Source of the DNA: Tessaracoccus coleopterorum
Lineage (GTDB): Bacteria > Actinomycetota > Actinomycetes > Propionibacteriales > Propionibacteriaceae
DNA: 64,000 nucleotides
Direction: 5' to 3'
NCBI RefSeq assembly: GCF_011174705.1
Contig: NZ_JAANIJ010000001.1
Span: 1,302,001-1,366,000 of the forward strand
Positions 18,392-26,795 of this stretch are shown here, piece by piece. Made by a program: the position numbers and the translations under genes. Position 1 is the stretch's first letter, and the number at the start of each line of letters is the position of its first letter. Under the pieces are notes generated by a model that was not told where the DNA came from, searched no databases, and saw nothing but the letters and a program-made list of their open reading frames with translations.

Positions 18392-18444
18392 TGGCAAGTC
18401 TCCTTCGACTCGGCGCAGCGACAGTGCAACGCCTCCTGCACGGA

Positions 18445-18482
18445 ACCATAAACTCAACAGACCCGTTCAGACAACGCTGTCT
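18445..18482 (-). promoter_or_regulatory. Promoter and LacI-type operator of the ABC importer operon
   Basis: The imperfect palindrome AGACAACGCTGTCT (18469-18482, + strand) carries on the minus strand TTGTCT, a good -35. An 18-base spacer leads to TATGGT (-10, 18445-18450). The centre CG and 14-base length fit LacI-family sites. The same 14 bases occupy the same promoter position at 24383-24396. Confidence 0.75.
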
Positions 18483-18555
18483 CATATCTGTGTCCTTTTC
18501 GTTATCTTCCGCACACAGGGGCTGGGACGGGTACGCGCCGGGGCCGCAAACGCAG

Positions 18556-18585
18556 GTGGTCGCCCCCTGTAGAGGGGGCGACCAC
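18556..18585 (-). terminator. Terminator hairpin after the decayed CsbD-like gene
   Basis: Perfect 12-bp stem GTGGTCGCCCCC / GGGGGCGACCAC with a six-base loop. The same arms close the csbD unit at 11880-11910. Confidence 0.7.
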
Positions 18586-18589
18586 GGCT

Positions 18590-18845
18590 TTCGTCTCGTG
18601 AGGTGGGGTGCTTCGGCTTCCGCCTCCCGCCCGTGAACATGTTTCGCTTGATCGTTTCGATGTCCTCGGCCTTCACCTCGCGCGACCGGTTGACCGGTCT
18701 GCACTCGGATCCTGACGCCCACCATGGGCTGGCTCAGAGGCGATCTCTCATCTGTTCATCGCGGCGAGGTGCTCGACTCCGAGCGTGTCCGCCGAAGCGG
18801 ATCCCTACCTGTCCGACTGTTTCAGATCTACTCATGTTGACCCAT
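18590..18845 (-). pseudogene. Decayed CsbD-like gene copy
   Basis: This stretch has the same surroundings as csbD at 11941. The 19-base element lies 29 bases upstream of an ATG, a GGGAGG ribosome site precedes that ATG, and the same hairpin follows. The coding part begins ATGGG but hits a stop after five codons (M-G-Q-H-E). Later it shows KAEDIETIKRN, comparable to EKAEDIKDRFK at the csbD C-terminus. No continuous frame spans it. A second short reading (MSRSETVGQVG, 33 residues) could be translated instead. I read it as a degenerate paralogue, or a related small stress gene with several errors. Confidence 0.4.
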
Positions 18846-18874
18846 AGATTGCCTCCCAGGGGTTGGGTTCAGCT

Positions 18875-18893
18875 TCCAACCAGCATAGGTCGG
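18875..18893 (-). promoter_or_regulatory. Duplicated promoter element, copy B
   Basis: The 19 bases CCGACCTATGCTGGTTGGA on the minus strand, identical to copy A at 12194-12212, 29 bases before the ATG at 18845. Confidence 0.5.
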
Positions 18894-18953
18894 ATTCCCG
18901 GATTCGGGGCGAAACGCCAGAGAAGTTTTTTTGCCGCAGCGTGTCCCGCCTGT

Positions 18954-19952
18954 TCAGCCCCAAGCCCCTCCACGCACGACCAACTCGGTGGGCACCCGGA
19001 TCGTCGCGGCGGGCGAAGGGTCACCGTCGAGCCGTGCGAAGAGCCGCTCGGCCGCGATCCTGCCCAGCTCGCGCGGGTCCTGCGCGATCAGGGTGACGGG
19101 TATCGGCAGCACGTCGGCGTACTCGGGTTCGTCGAAGGCGATGAGGTCGACCCGTTGCCGGGAGCCACACAAGGCACCCAGCGCGCCCAGGGTCAACCGG
19201 TTGTTGGTGCACAACAGCGCGGTCGGTGGTTCCCGCAGCGACAGGATGCGGCGTGCACCCCCTCGGCCCCATGCGGCTCGGTGATGTCGCTCACCACCAG
19301 GTCCGGGTCCAACCCGACACCGGCCGCCCGGAGCGCCTCCCGGATGCCCGCGAACCGCTCGCGGTGCGTGTAGACCGACTCATTGCCCAGCAGGATGCCG
19401 ATCCGGCGGTGCCCCCGCTCCACCGCGAGCTCCGCCATCCGCCGACCGAGCCCGCGATTGTCGACGAGCACCGTGTCGGCCTCGATACCCTCCGCCGGAC
19501 GGTCGACGAACACGACCCGCAACCCGCGGTCCACCTCGTCTGCCAGGTAGGCACACGATCCCCCGCCGGGGTCACGATCAGCCCCGGACCTGACGGGCGC
19601 ACAGGTCGAGGACCAGGCCCCTCTCGGCCTCCGGGCTCTCCGTGGAACCGGTCATCAGTACACCGAAGCCCCGCGACCGGGCCACAGCGTCGACAGCGGC
19701 GGCGACCGATCCGAAGAACGGATCCGAGATGTCGGCCGTGATCAGCCCGATCAGCCGTGTCCCGGATCCGGCCTTGAGACCCGCGGCCACGAGGTTGTGG
19801 CGGTAGCCGAGATCCCCGATGGCACGGTTTACCCGGGCCACCCGGCCCGCGTCGACCGTGGGCACCCCGTTGACCACCCTCGAAACGGTCTTCAGGCTCA
19901 CCCCCGCGGCCCTGGCCACGTCGGCCATGGTCGGTCGCCGTCTGCTATCCAT
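18954..19952 (-). CDS. LacI-family transcriptional regulator B, frameshifted
   Basis: Paralogue of regulator A, with an HTH head RRPTMADVARAAGVSLKTVS followed by RVVNG. The core motifs TRLIGLITADISDPFFGSV, DTVLVDNRGLGRRMAELAV, RRIGILLGNESVYTHRERF, CTNNRLTLGALG and the ending PTELVVRGGAWG mirror regulator A almost word for word. About 332 residues; breaks near 19585 and 19250. It is the last gene of the isomerase - mutarotase - kinase - dehydrogenase operon, 22 bases after the dehydrogenase stop. With regulator A it probably recognises the shared palindrome at 18469 and 24383, since the recognition helices are nearly the same. Confidence 0.9.
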
Positions 19953-19974
19953 GCCTCATCCTCGGCCGCCCTCC

Positions 19975-21140
19975 TCAGAGGACGGTGCCGTCCCGGAAAC
20001 CCGAATCGAGCAGGTCGGAGAAGCGCCGGCCGTCGAAACGGCCGCCGACCGCCTCGTCCAGCACGCGCAGGGCCACCAGGTCGTCGTGTCCGACGGCGTC
20101 GCGGACCAGCGCCCATGCCCGGTCCGCATCCCAGCCGGGCTCCTGGCTGAGGCGGCGGCCCCGAGCACGACGCCGAGCGACACGTGCCGCGGCGCGATGC
20201 CCTCCGCGCGGCAGAGCAGGTAGGCGCCGAGCAGCCGGTCACCGGGCTGCATCTTCCGCACCGGGTCACGGCCCACCCGGGCAGTGGTGTCGCCCAGCCC
20301 GCGGTTGCCGAAGCGCGCGAGCAGGTCGTCGACGTGGTCGAGCAGCGGCCCGAGGGCCTGCCCGTAGCGGAGGCTGAGCGCCGAGGCCGCCTCCACCATG
20401 GCCGAGCGCACCAGGTAGCGCAGGTCGAACCGGCCGACGGCCTCCCAGATGTGGGTGAGCCCCTGTCCCTCCCCAGGTAGGCGAGGAGGCAGTGGCCGAG
20501 GTTGTGCAGGTACAGCTTCCGATCGGCGTAGAAGTCGAAGTCCCCCTCGACAGGGACCAACCCCGGACCTGCGGGGGTGGGCCCAGGAGTGCCGCGGCCT
20601 CGTACGGGAGGAGCGAGTACGGTTCGACGCGCACGTCCGCGGGTGCCCTGGGTCGGGGATCTGGATGGGCACCATCCGGCCGATCGAGGTGCGCGCCATG
20701 CCGACCGGGGCGAGGTCCCACGCGCCTCGCCTTTCACCAGGTCCATGAGGACGGCGGGCGCGTCGTGGAGGTTCTCACACACGAGCACGTCCAACGGGCC
20801 CCACCCGACCGGCCCTTGCCTCGAGTCCCGCGGCCAGCAGCCGGGCCACCGGCGGGAGGTTCTCGGCCCCCACCGCCGTCGCAACGATGTCCGCATCGAT
20901 GAGCGCACCGACCACGGCGGCCTCGTCACCCAACAGAAGCGCGTCGACACCCGGGATCTCCACGAAGGTCTCCCCGTCGTCCCGCACGACCACCTGGCGG
21001 TAGCGGCCGTCGGCCGCCAGCCTGGCGACCAGCGGCTCCGCGACGTCGACGAAGGTGACGCGCCATCCGGCCGATCCGAACAGGGCACCCACGAAGCCGC
21101 GGCCGATGCCTCCGGCGCCGAAGACGACGGCCCTGCTCAC
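19975..21140 (-). CDS. Mannitol-1-phosphate 5-dehydrogenase-like oxidoreductase, frameshifted
   Basis: Polyol dehydrogenase of the mannitol dehydrogenase family, of MtlD size (about 388 residues). The N-terminal NAD site is AVVFGAGGIGRGFVGALF, with VCENLHDAPAVL in the Rossmann domain. The C-terminal domain shows IGRMVPIQ, YADRKLYLHNLGHCLLAYLG (catalytic Lys and His region of MtlD), and GRDPVRKMQPGDRLLGAYLL. MtlD oxidises mannitol-1-phosphate to fructose-6-phosphate. Here the substrate may be that or another hexitol phosphate from the same pathway. Breaks near 20830, 20720, 20600, 20475 and 20150. The ATG overlaps the kinase stop (ATGA), so translation is coupled. Confidence 0.82.
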
Positions 21141-22115
21141 GGCGCCACCAGCGGGTCGCCCTGGATGGCGCGTCCGACGACAGCGGCGGCCCAGCGGGCG
21201 GAATCGACGGCGTCGCGCCCGTCGAGCGCGGCGGCGAGGAACGCGACCGTGAAGGTGTCGCCCGCACCGTTGGACGAGATGAAGCGCCTCAGGGGGCCGC
21301 GGGGATCCGGGCGGTGCGGTCGGCCCAGAGCGACGGGTCGACGCCCAGCGCCCCGGCGAGCCGGTGGACGCCGTCGGCCCCGAGGTCGCGAGATGGGACC
21401 CTCCGCACCCAGCGTGATGACGACCACCCCGGCTCCCAGCGCCAGCAGGCGCCGCGCCTCCGCGTCGACCGCCCGGGCTCCGGTGGACTCGCCTCGCCGC
21501 GGGCGCTCGTCAGGTCGTCCCAGCTCGGGCAGAAGACGTCCGTGTGCGGCAGCACGGCCGCGAGGTACCCCTCCCAGTCGTATCCGCGCAGCGGCGAGTT
21601 GTCCGCGCAGAACGACAGGTCGAGCGAGGTGGCCGACCCCTGCGCGTGGGCCCGCTCGAACAGGGCCACGGTCGGGCCCCGAGGTCCGCCGTCATGGCGG
21701 GCGCGAGGGTCGGGTACCCGAAGTGCACGAGCGACGCCCCACCAGGTCGCAGGTGCCGTCGAACTCGTCGTTGGTGCCGGTGTGGTGCCAGATGCTGCGG
21801 TCGCGGTCGGGGGCTGCACGACCACCGAGTACGACGTCGCCGCCGTGTCGGAGCGGCTGAGGCTCACCCGGCCCGGCGCCAACTCCTCGAGCGCCGCCCG
21901 CACAGGCCGCCCAGCGCGTCGCTCCCGATCCGGCAGGCCACCGCGAAGTCGCGCCCGAGCCCCGCCGCGGCGCGCGCCCCGTTGCCCACGGCGCCACCGA
22001 CGGAGATGCGCGGCGCGCCGATTTCAGACAGGACGCCGGGCTCGAGCGAGACGTCTGCCCCGATCCCGGGCGCGATGTCGACGCAGACGTGCCCGACGAT
22101 CTGGAGCTCCGTCAT
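21137..22115 (-). CDS. PfkB-family carbohydrate kinase, frameshifted
   Basis: Ribokinase-fold sugar kinase. The N-terminal strand IVGHVCVDIAPGIG and the glycine pair region ISVGGAVGNGARAAAGLG carry the PfkB signature 1 area. The C-terminal GAGDTFTVAFLAAAL is signature 2, with the catalytic Asp. Between them are ATSYSVVVQP, DLSFCADNSPLRG and HTDVFCPSWDDL. About 326 residues, broken at five or so points (near 21900, 21760, 21680, 21480, 21295). The kinase probably phosphorylates the ketose made by the upstream isomerase; whether that is fructose or another ketose is open. Start at 22115, directly after the mutarotase stop. Confidence 0.85.
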
Positions 22116-22116
22116 C

Positions 22117-23082
22117 TCACGCCTCTTCGACCGAGATGGCATGCCGGAAGACGAGCTCTTCACCGGCGGTGAGGTTGACGGCGGTCGCCGCGCCGGAAGC
22201 CGTCAGGGGATTGGGCTGGCCACTGACGGAGGTTCCGTAGTCGAAGGCCGCTGTGACCGGTTCGACACCGACGCAGAGGTTCGTGCCGCCCCAGGGCGCG
22301 TAGTCACGGCCGCGCTGACTCAGCCACAGCATCAGGTGGTTCAGAACCGACGTGTCCCAGGTGAGCCGTGCCCGGTATCCCTCGTCGTGGTTGACGATGG
22401 CGAAACCGGTCGGGGCGACGTCGACGAGGAGCACGAGGTCCTCGCTCCGGGAATCCCACGGCAGGCGGCTGAGGTCGACGGTGCCGCCGCCGACGGCTGG
22501 GGCCGAGACGGCATCGTCGAACCGCTGCCCCGGGAGCAGCCTCGAGGTCGGCTCCGGCGCCGCCGCCGAGCTCTCGATCCAGCGGGCCGCGGGCAGCTCG
22601 AGGGTCGCTCCCCGACGCGGTCGGGCAGTCGGAAGATCGGGTGCAGCCCCAGCGGGAGCGCGGTGTCCACCCGGGTCAGGACCCGGTCCTCGAACGCGAT
22701 CCCCGCCGCGCTGCAGGTGACCTCGCGGGTCAACCGCTCGACGGGGTCGCCGTCGGGTAGGCGACGGTGAGGACCACCCGGTCGTCCGCCCGCTCCACGA
22801 CCTCCCAGTCGGCATGGCAGGAGTAGCCGTGGGCCAGCTCGCCGGGGCGGGTTCTCCCTGCGGCCAGCCGGGCAGTGGTGCGGCCGGCGTGATCCCGAAC
22901 GGGACACAGGGGAAGTCGCCGCGCAGCCTGTCGAGCAGCCGGTCCTCCGGGAAACCCGGCCATCCGGCCACGTACAGCGGTTCCACGGTGCGGCCACCGA
23001 GGGAGAAGCGGCCTGTCGTCATGGCGCCGCGACGAGTGATGCTGGCCGTCGTGCCGCCCGCCGCGATCGTGAGCTCGCCCAT
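22117..23082 (-). CDS. Aldose 1-epimerase-like protein, frameshifted
   Basis: A roughly 320-residue all-beta protein. It shows GRFSLGGRTVEPLYVAGWP near the N-terminus and HGYSCHADWEVVERADDRVVLTVAYP in the middle. The C-terminal half carries NHLMLWLSQRGRDYAPWGGTNLCVGVEPVTAAFDYG, which matches the mutarotase pattern where a Glu in GVEP is catalytic. Such enzymes interconvert alpha and beta anomers of a free sugar. Placement between an isomerase and a kinase fits a mutarotase feeding the isomerase. Two compensating breaks (near 22750-22880 and 22620) leave both ends in one frame. The family call is probable rather than certain, because the N-terminal His region is in the disturbed part. Confidence 0.65.
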   Translation of the reverse strand: MGELTIAAGGTTASITRRGAMTTGRFSLGGRTVEPLYVAGWPGFPEDRLLDRLRGDFPCVPFGITPAAPLPGWPQGEPAPASWPTATPAMPTGRSWSGRTTGWSSPSPTRRRPRRAVDPRGHLQRGGDRVRGPGPDPGGHRAPAGAAPDLPTARPRRGATLELPAARWIESSAAAPEPTSRLLPGQRFDDAVSAPAVGGGTVDLSRLPWDSRSEDLVLLVDVAPTGFAIVNHDEGYRARLTWDTSVLNHLMLWLSQRGRDYAPWGGTNLCVGVEPVTAAFDYGTSVSGQPNPLTASGAATAVNLTAGEELVFRHAISVEEA

Positions 23083-23087
23083 GTCGG

Positions 23088-24307
23088 TCAGTTCCCCCGA
23101 CGCTCTGGGTGCGGGCCCAGGCGGTGAGCCCCAGGTTCAGCGGCGTGAATGCGTAGAGCGTGGCCTGGAACGCGTGGTACAGGTCGGGCTTACCGGGCCA
23201 CGTGTGTGTGACGGGCTCCCCGTTGTCGTCGAGCTCGGGAACCAGGAGCCGTCGACGTGGTCGATGAAGCGTTCGTCGCAGTACTGCCAGAGCTCGCGGT
23301 AGCGCTCGAGGTAGCGGGCGTCTCCGGTGGCCAGGTGGAGATAGTGGGCCGCGCCGATGCCCTCCGGCGGCTCCCAGAAGTAGCGCTCACGCACCACCGG
23401 GGTGCCGTCCCAATCGACCGTGTAGGCGAACCCGGGCAGCCATGCGTCGGCGAAGGCGCCGTCGAAGAGCCTGGCCGCGGCAGTGTCCATCCAGTCGCCC
23501 TCGACCCGAGCCCTTCATCTGCATCAGCAGCTTGGCCCACTCCAGCCAGTGGCCGGGCTGCGACCCGAACGGGCGGAAGGGATGGTGGGGTCGTCGCGGT
23601 TGAAGTCGGGCAGCGGGTTCCAGCCCTCGTCGAAGTGTTCGACGAGACGCCAGGAGCCTTCGGCGGGGTCGGCGGCCGGCTCGGCGATCCGCCGGGCGAT
23701 CCGGGCCGCCCGATCGAGCAGGAGCCGGTCGCCGGTGGCCTCGTAGGCCGCCATGAACGCCTCCGTCAGGTGCATGTTGGCGTTCTGCCCGCGGTACGGG
23801 TCGGAGACGCGGAACGCCCGGTCGTACGCCTCGACGCAGGCCCGTCATCCTCGCGCCAGTAGCGGGTGTCGATCAGCTCGAGAACGTGGTCGAGCAGGGC
23901 CGTGCCCGCTCGAAGCCTGCGGTGAGCGCCGAGGAGGCGGCGAGGAGGACGTGCGCCTGCCCGTAGAGTTCCTTGCGGTCGGACGGGGCGTCGCCCCGAC
24001 CGTGGCGTAGAAACCGCCGTACTCATGGTCGCGACCCCCACCGTCCAGATAGAAGTCGAGCCCGTGCTCGACGACCTCGGCCGCGCCCGGCCGACCGAGG
24101 AGGTGGGCGATCGAGAAGCAGTGCATCATGCGGGCGCCGAGGTAGAGATGCGCCCCTGCCCCGGGACGGGGTTGCCCTTGTGATCCAGGTACGCGAACCC
24201 TCCCCTGGGATGCACACCTGGGGCTGGTAGAAGTCGAGCAGCCCTGCGCGCTGCTCCTCCAACCAGCTCAGCGTGTAGGGCTCGGTCAGCGACGACGCGT
24301 CCGGCAC
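23088..24307 (-). CDS. AGE-family aldose-ketose isomerase (YihS/mannose-isomerase-like), frameshifted
   Basis: (alpha/alpha)6-barrel enzyme of the N-acylglucosamine 2-epimerase family, about 406 residues. It aligns along its whole length with E. coli YihS-type isomerases. Matching blocks include GAHLYLGARMMHCFSIAHLLGRPG, YGGFYA, DPYRGQNANMHLTEAF, VEHFDEGWNPLPDFNRDDP, FGSQPGHWLEWAKLL, YTVDWDGTPVVRERYFWEP and KPDLYHAFQA. The conserved His residues in NANMH and PGHWLEW act as acid/base in the family. YihS-type enzymes interconvert mannose, fructose and lyxose, and in some lineages sulfoquinovose. Breaks near 24190, 24010, 23850, 23580, 23505 and 23240. GTG start with AGGAGA. First gene of the operon, under the operator at 24383. 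Confidence 0.88.
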
Positions 24308-24359
24308 GGTGGTCTCCTTCGACTCTCTACGCCCACTCCGTGGGGGCGCTCTCCCCACG

Positions 24360-24396
24360 ACCCTAGACTCCCGCGACACAAAAGACAACGCTGTCT
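24360..24396 (-). promoter_or_regulatory. Promoter and LacI-type operator of the isomerase operon
   Basis: AGACAACGCTGTCT (24383-24396) again provides TTGTCT as -35 on the minus strand. Exactly 17 bases later comes TAGGGT (-10, 24360-24365). The operator therefore overlaps the -35 element, as at 18469-18482, which would block RNA polymerase when occupied. Confidence 0.78.
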
Positions 24397-24423
24397 CCGG
24401 GGTCCGGACGGCCCTTCCGGGCG

Positions 24424-24429
24424 TATCGT
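24424..24429 (+). promoter_or_regulatory. Putative -10 element of a leaderless transcript
   Basis: TATCGT, six bases (CGGCCC), then ATG at 24436; no ribosome site. Divergent from the isomerase promoter. Confidence 0.5.
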
Positions 24430-24435
24430 CGGCCC

Positions 24436-24986
24436 ATGAGCACAATCGCCATCCGACACGCTGAGCTCGCCGCCAGGTTCGCGGCCATCGCCGAGGGCGT
24501 CACCGACTGGGACGCCCTCACACCGGTGCCCGAGTGGCGGGCCAGGGACGTCGTCACCCATCTGGTGACCTGGCTGCCGGGGTTTCTCGGCGGCTCGGCG
24601 TGGAGATGGAAACGGTGAAGGGCGACGACCCGTCGCCGTGTGGCGCACCCACAGCGAGGCTGTGCAGACCCTCCTCGACGATCCCGAAGTCGCGGGCCGG
24701 GTCGTCGCGTCACCCACGGGGCCGCGCCGCCTCGATGAGACGCTGGACACGTTCTACCTCGCCGACGTGTTCATGCACCGCTGGGACCTCGCCAAGGCCT
24801 CCGGCCAGGATCCCGACTGGGAGCCGGCCACCGCGGCCGCGATGTTCGAGGGATGGCCCCGATGCGCGACATCCTGGCGAGCTCGGGACAGTACGGGACG
24901 CCGGTCATCCTCGACCCCTCGCACCGGCCGGAGGACCGATTGGCCGCACTGATCGGGCGCGATCCCGCCTGGCGGCCCGGCCCTGA
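24436..24986 (+). CDS. DinB/maleylpyruvate-isomerase-fold protein, frameshifted
   Basis: Actinobacterial TIGR03086-like protein with the DinB four-helix fold, typically mycothiol- or metal-dependent. Seen are the N-terminal helix IRHAELAARFAAIAEGV, the loop WDALTPVPEWRARDVVTHLVTWLPGF (the His in VVTHL is a usual metal ligand), and LADVFMHRWDLAKASGQ (second ligand His in FMHRWD). The tail is ILASSGQYGTPVILDPSH ... IGRDPAW. Breaks near 24595, 24640 and 24855. The stop is uncertain: a one-base shift after IGRDPAW gives TGA at 24984-24986, while the unshifted frame runs to 25140. The substrate is unknown. It stands alone and is divergent from the isomerase operon. Confidence 0.7.
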
Positions 24987-25640
24987 GCCCGGGAAGCGAA
25001 ATGTCCGGGTCGCCTCATACTCGACCCGGACATGTCCGTCGGCCATTCCACACCAGATTCCCGATCGACGCACAGCGACACGCCGCCGGCGGAACAGCAC
25101 AACCCCGGACCCGACTGTCAAGTCAGACACGCCGCGCTGACCACGGTCTTTACCGATATTTCCGCGGTTTCCCTGCGGGGTTCCGAGGGCAGTGGTGGAA
25201 TATGCCTACGCAATCCACTCCGGTGGAGAGCGGAGGACAACCAATCCGACGTCCACTTCCCGCAAGGGGCCCGCAAGGCGGCGGGCGAACGTGTCAGGCG
25301 GATACGTCCTCGATGGCAGTGACGCCAACTGTTGTCAACAGGGATGGGTTGAGGCACCTCCTCCCCAGCGGAGCGATCCGCGGGCCGTCGAGACGAGACG
25401 GCGAGGTACACCCGGTCCACCCGACCGAGGGCCCGTCGCCCGAGGGTCAATTGGGATGGAAGAGTCCTTCTTCCCCACTCCGGGGCTGCGGCCCACCGGG
25501 CCCGACCGGCAGGGCGGGCAGGGGAATACCCGGACGTCCACCCGGATCGACGCGCTGCCGCACGCCGGTCACCTCGAAGGGGCCCGAGCAACTCATACCT
25601 GCTCGGGCCCTCTCCATTGGGAGCCCGCGCGAGGCCCGGT
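24987..25640. other. Intergenic region without a recognised gene
   Basis: About 650 bases. Several open frames cross it, but none shows a family motif, a ribosome site or the expected codon-position bias, and none is continuous with a neighbour. The only clear structure is the hairpin at 25580-25610. Base composition falls slightly around 25140-25260. Confidence 0.4.
25580..25610 (+). terminator. Terminator-like hairpin
   Basis: Perfect 11-bp stem GGGCCCGAGCA / TGCTCGGGCCC with a nine-base loop, followed by TCTCC. It insulates the Nudix gene from upstream transcription. Confidence 0.6.
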
Positions 25641-25646
25641 TAGGCT
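25641..25646 (+). promoter_or_regulatory. Putative -10 element of a leaderless transcript (Nudix gene)
   Basis: TAGGCT, six bases (CTGCGC), then ATG at 25653; no ribosome site. Same layout as at gpmA and the SDR gene. Confidence 0.6.
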
Positions 25647-25652
25647 CTGCGC

Positions 25653-26091
25653 ATGGATTTCCGTGACTACGACACCCGGGTCGGCGCCTACGCGCTCATC
25701 TTCGACGGTGACTCGGTGCTGCTGACCTGGTGGAACGGGCAGGGCCGCCCGGACTGGGCCTCCTGGACGCTGCCGGGCGGCGGGGTCGAGCTCGGCGAGC
25801 AGGTCGAGGGCGCCGTGATCCGGGAGGTGTTCGAGGAGACGGGCTTCCGCGTCGAGCTCGACGACTACCTGACGACGCACTCCTGGGCGCGGATGGACGA
25901 CGAGCATCCCGCCCTTCAACGCGGTGCGGATCATCTTCACGGCGCACATCGTCGGCGGAACCCTCGGCGTGGTCGAGGTGGGCGGGTCGACCGAGCGGGC
26001 CGAGTGGGTGCCGCTGGACAGGCTCGACAAGATCGGCCCGCGCGGCCAGTTGGTGGACGTTGCCCTCGACACCTGGCGGCGCCGCAGCTGA
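25653..26091 (+). CDS. Nudix hydrolase, frameshifted
   Basis: About 146 residues with a full Nudix box: GGVELGEQVEGAVIREVFEE followed by TGF, matching G-x5-E-x7-R-E-x2-E-E-x-G. It therefore binds Mg2+ and cleaves a nucleoside diphosphate linked to another moiety. The start DYDTRVGAYALIFDGDSVLLTWW and the tail STERAEWVPLDRLDKIGPRGQLVDVAL are typical of ADP-sugar/MutT-like members. One break near 25912 (CCC run). It is convergent with the next gene, with only six bases between stops. Specific substrate unknown. Confidence 0.88.
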
Positions 26092-26097
26092 GCCCGG

Positions 26098-26763
26098 TCA
26101 GCCCTCGCCGGCCCGGGCCGCCAGGTCGAGGACGGCGGCGGCCACCTCGTCCGGGCGCACGAGCAGGTGGAGATGCGCCCCTGCATGGCCCTCCACGGCC
26201 AACCCCAGTCACGGGCCTGCTCCCGCTCGTCGGTGTAGGCCACCCCGAACGCCAGGTAGCCGGCGGGCCGGTCCGCCCATCCCTCGGGAACCGTCAGCGA
26301 CTGCTCGAAGTAGGAGAGCGGGAGGCGGGGGCACGCCTTGTCCAGCTTCCGGAACAGCGGCTCGGGGACGATCTCGTCGAAGGCCTGTCTGGGCCACCAA
26401 CGTGTCCACTCGGGAAGGTTACCCTTGCGGTCGGCAAGGCCCTGCAGCATGGGCAGCAACCCGCCCTTGGCCAACTCGAAGCCACCGGAGGCGGGAGGCA
26501 GCGCCGCGTCCACGAACACCACCGGCTGCTCCGGGGCGGCGACCAGCGGGCGAGGAGCCCCGCGTTGCTGTGGGCGACGAGCACGTCGGCCGATCCGGCC
26601 TCCGCCCGCCAGGCCCGACGATGGCGGTGGCATCGGTCAGCCTGCCCACCTCGGCGACGCCGGCCGTGTGGCCGGCGGCCTTCAGCGAGTCGGCGAGCGG
26701 CCGGTAGGCCATCACCGGGAGCAGCGGGCTGGGCAGGATGAGGACGCGGAGCGGTTCGGACAT
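26098..26763 (-). CDS. Alpha/beta-hydrolase-like protein, frameshifted
   Basis: About 222 residues. The N-terminus VLILPSPLLPVMAYRPLADSLKAAGH is an alpha/beta-hydrolase oxyanion-loop-like start. ADVLVAHSNAGLLA gives the nucleophile-elbow position (H-S-N-A-G, with Ser in place), then PVVFVDAALPPASGG. The acid/His part is in the C-terminal third (EGHAGAHLHLLVRPDEVAAAVLDL), where the His would complete a triad. Breaks near 26610, 26555 and 26190. It could be an esterase or a non-enzymatic relative; no substrate is indicated. A GAGACT hexamer lies six bases before the ATG. Confidence 0.6.
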
Positions 26764-26769
26764 GCCCCA

Positions 26770-26775
26770 AGTCTC
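26770..26775 (-). promoter_or_regulatory. Putative -10 element of a leaderless transcript (hydrolase gene)
   Basis: On the minus strand GAGACT, six bases (TGGGGC), then ATG at 26763. The hexamer is a weaker match than the TAGGCT sites, but the spacing is identical. Confidence 0.4.
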
Positions 26776-26795
26776 CCAGCTGCCCAGCCGTGCCA

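Noticed and set aside
19975-24307. Assigning the isomerase/kinase operon to sulfoquinovose degradation (YihS, YihV, YihR analogues)
   Set aside because: The isomerase resembles YihS, but no sulfoquinovosidase, sulfofructose-phosphate aldolase or sulfolactaldehyde reductase is present, and an MtlD-like enzyme is. A mannose/hexitol route fits better; the sulfosugar idea stays untested.
24987-25640. A hidden gene or tRNA in the 650-base gap
   Set aside because: No T-arm-like sequence, no family motif and no frame with a ribosome site; open frames run on both strands simply because of the high GC content.
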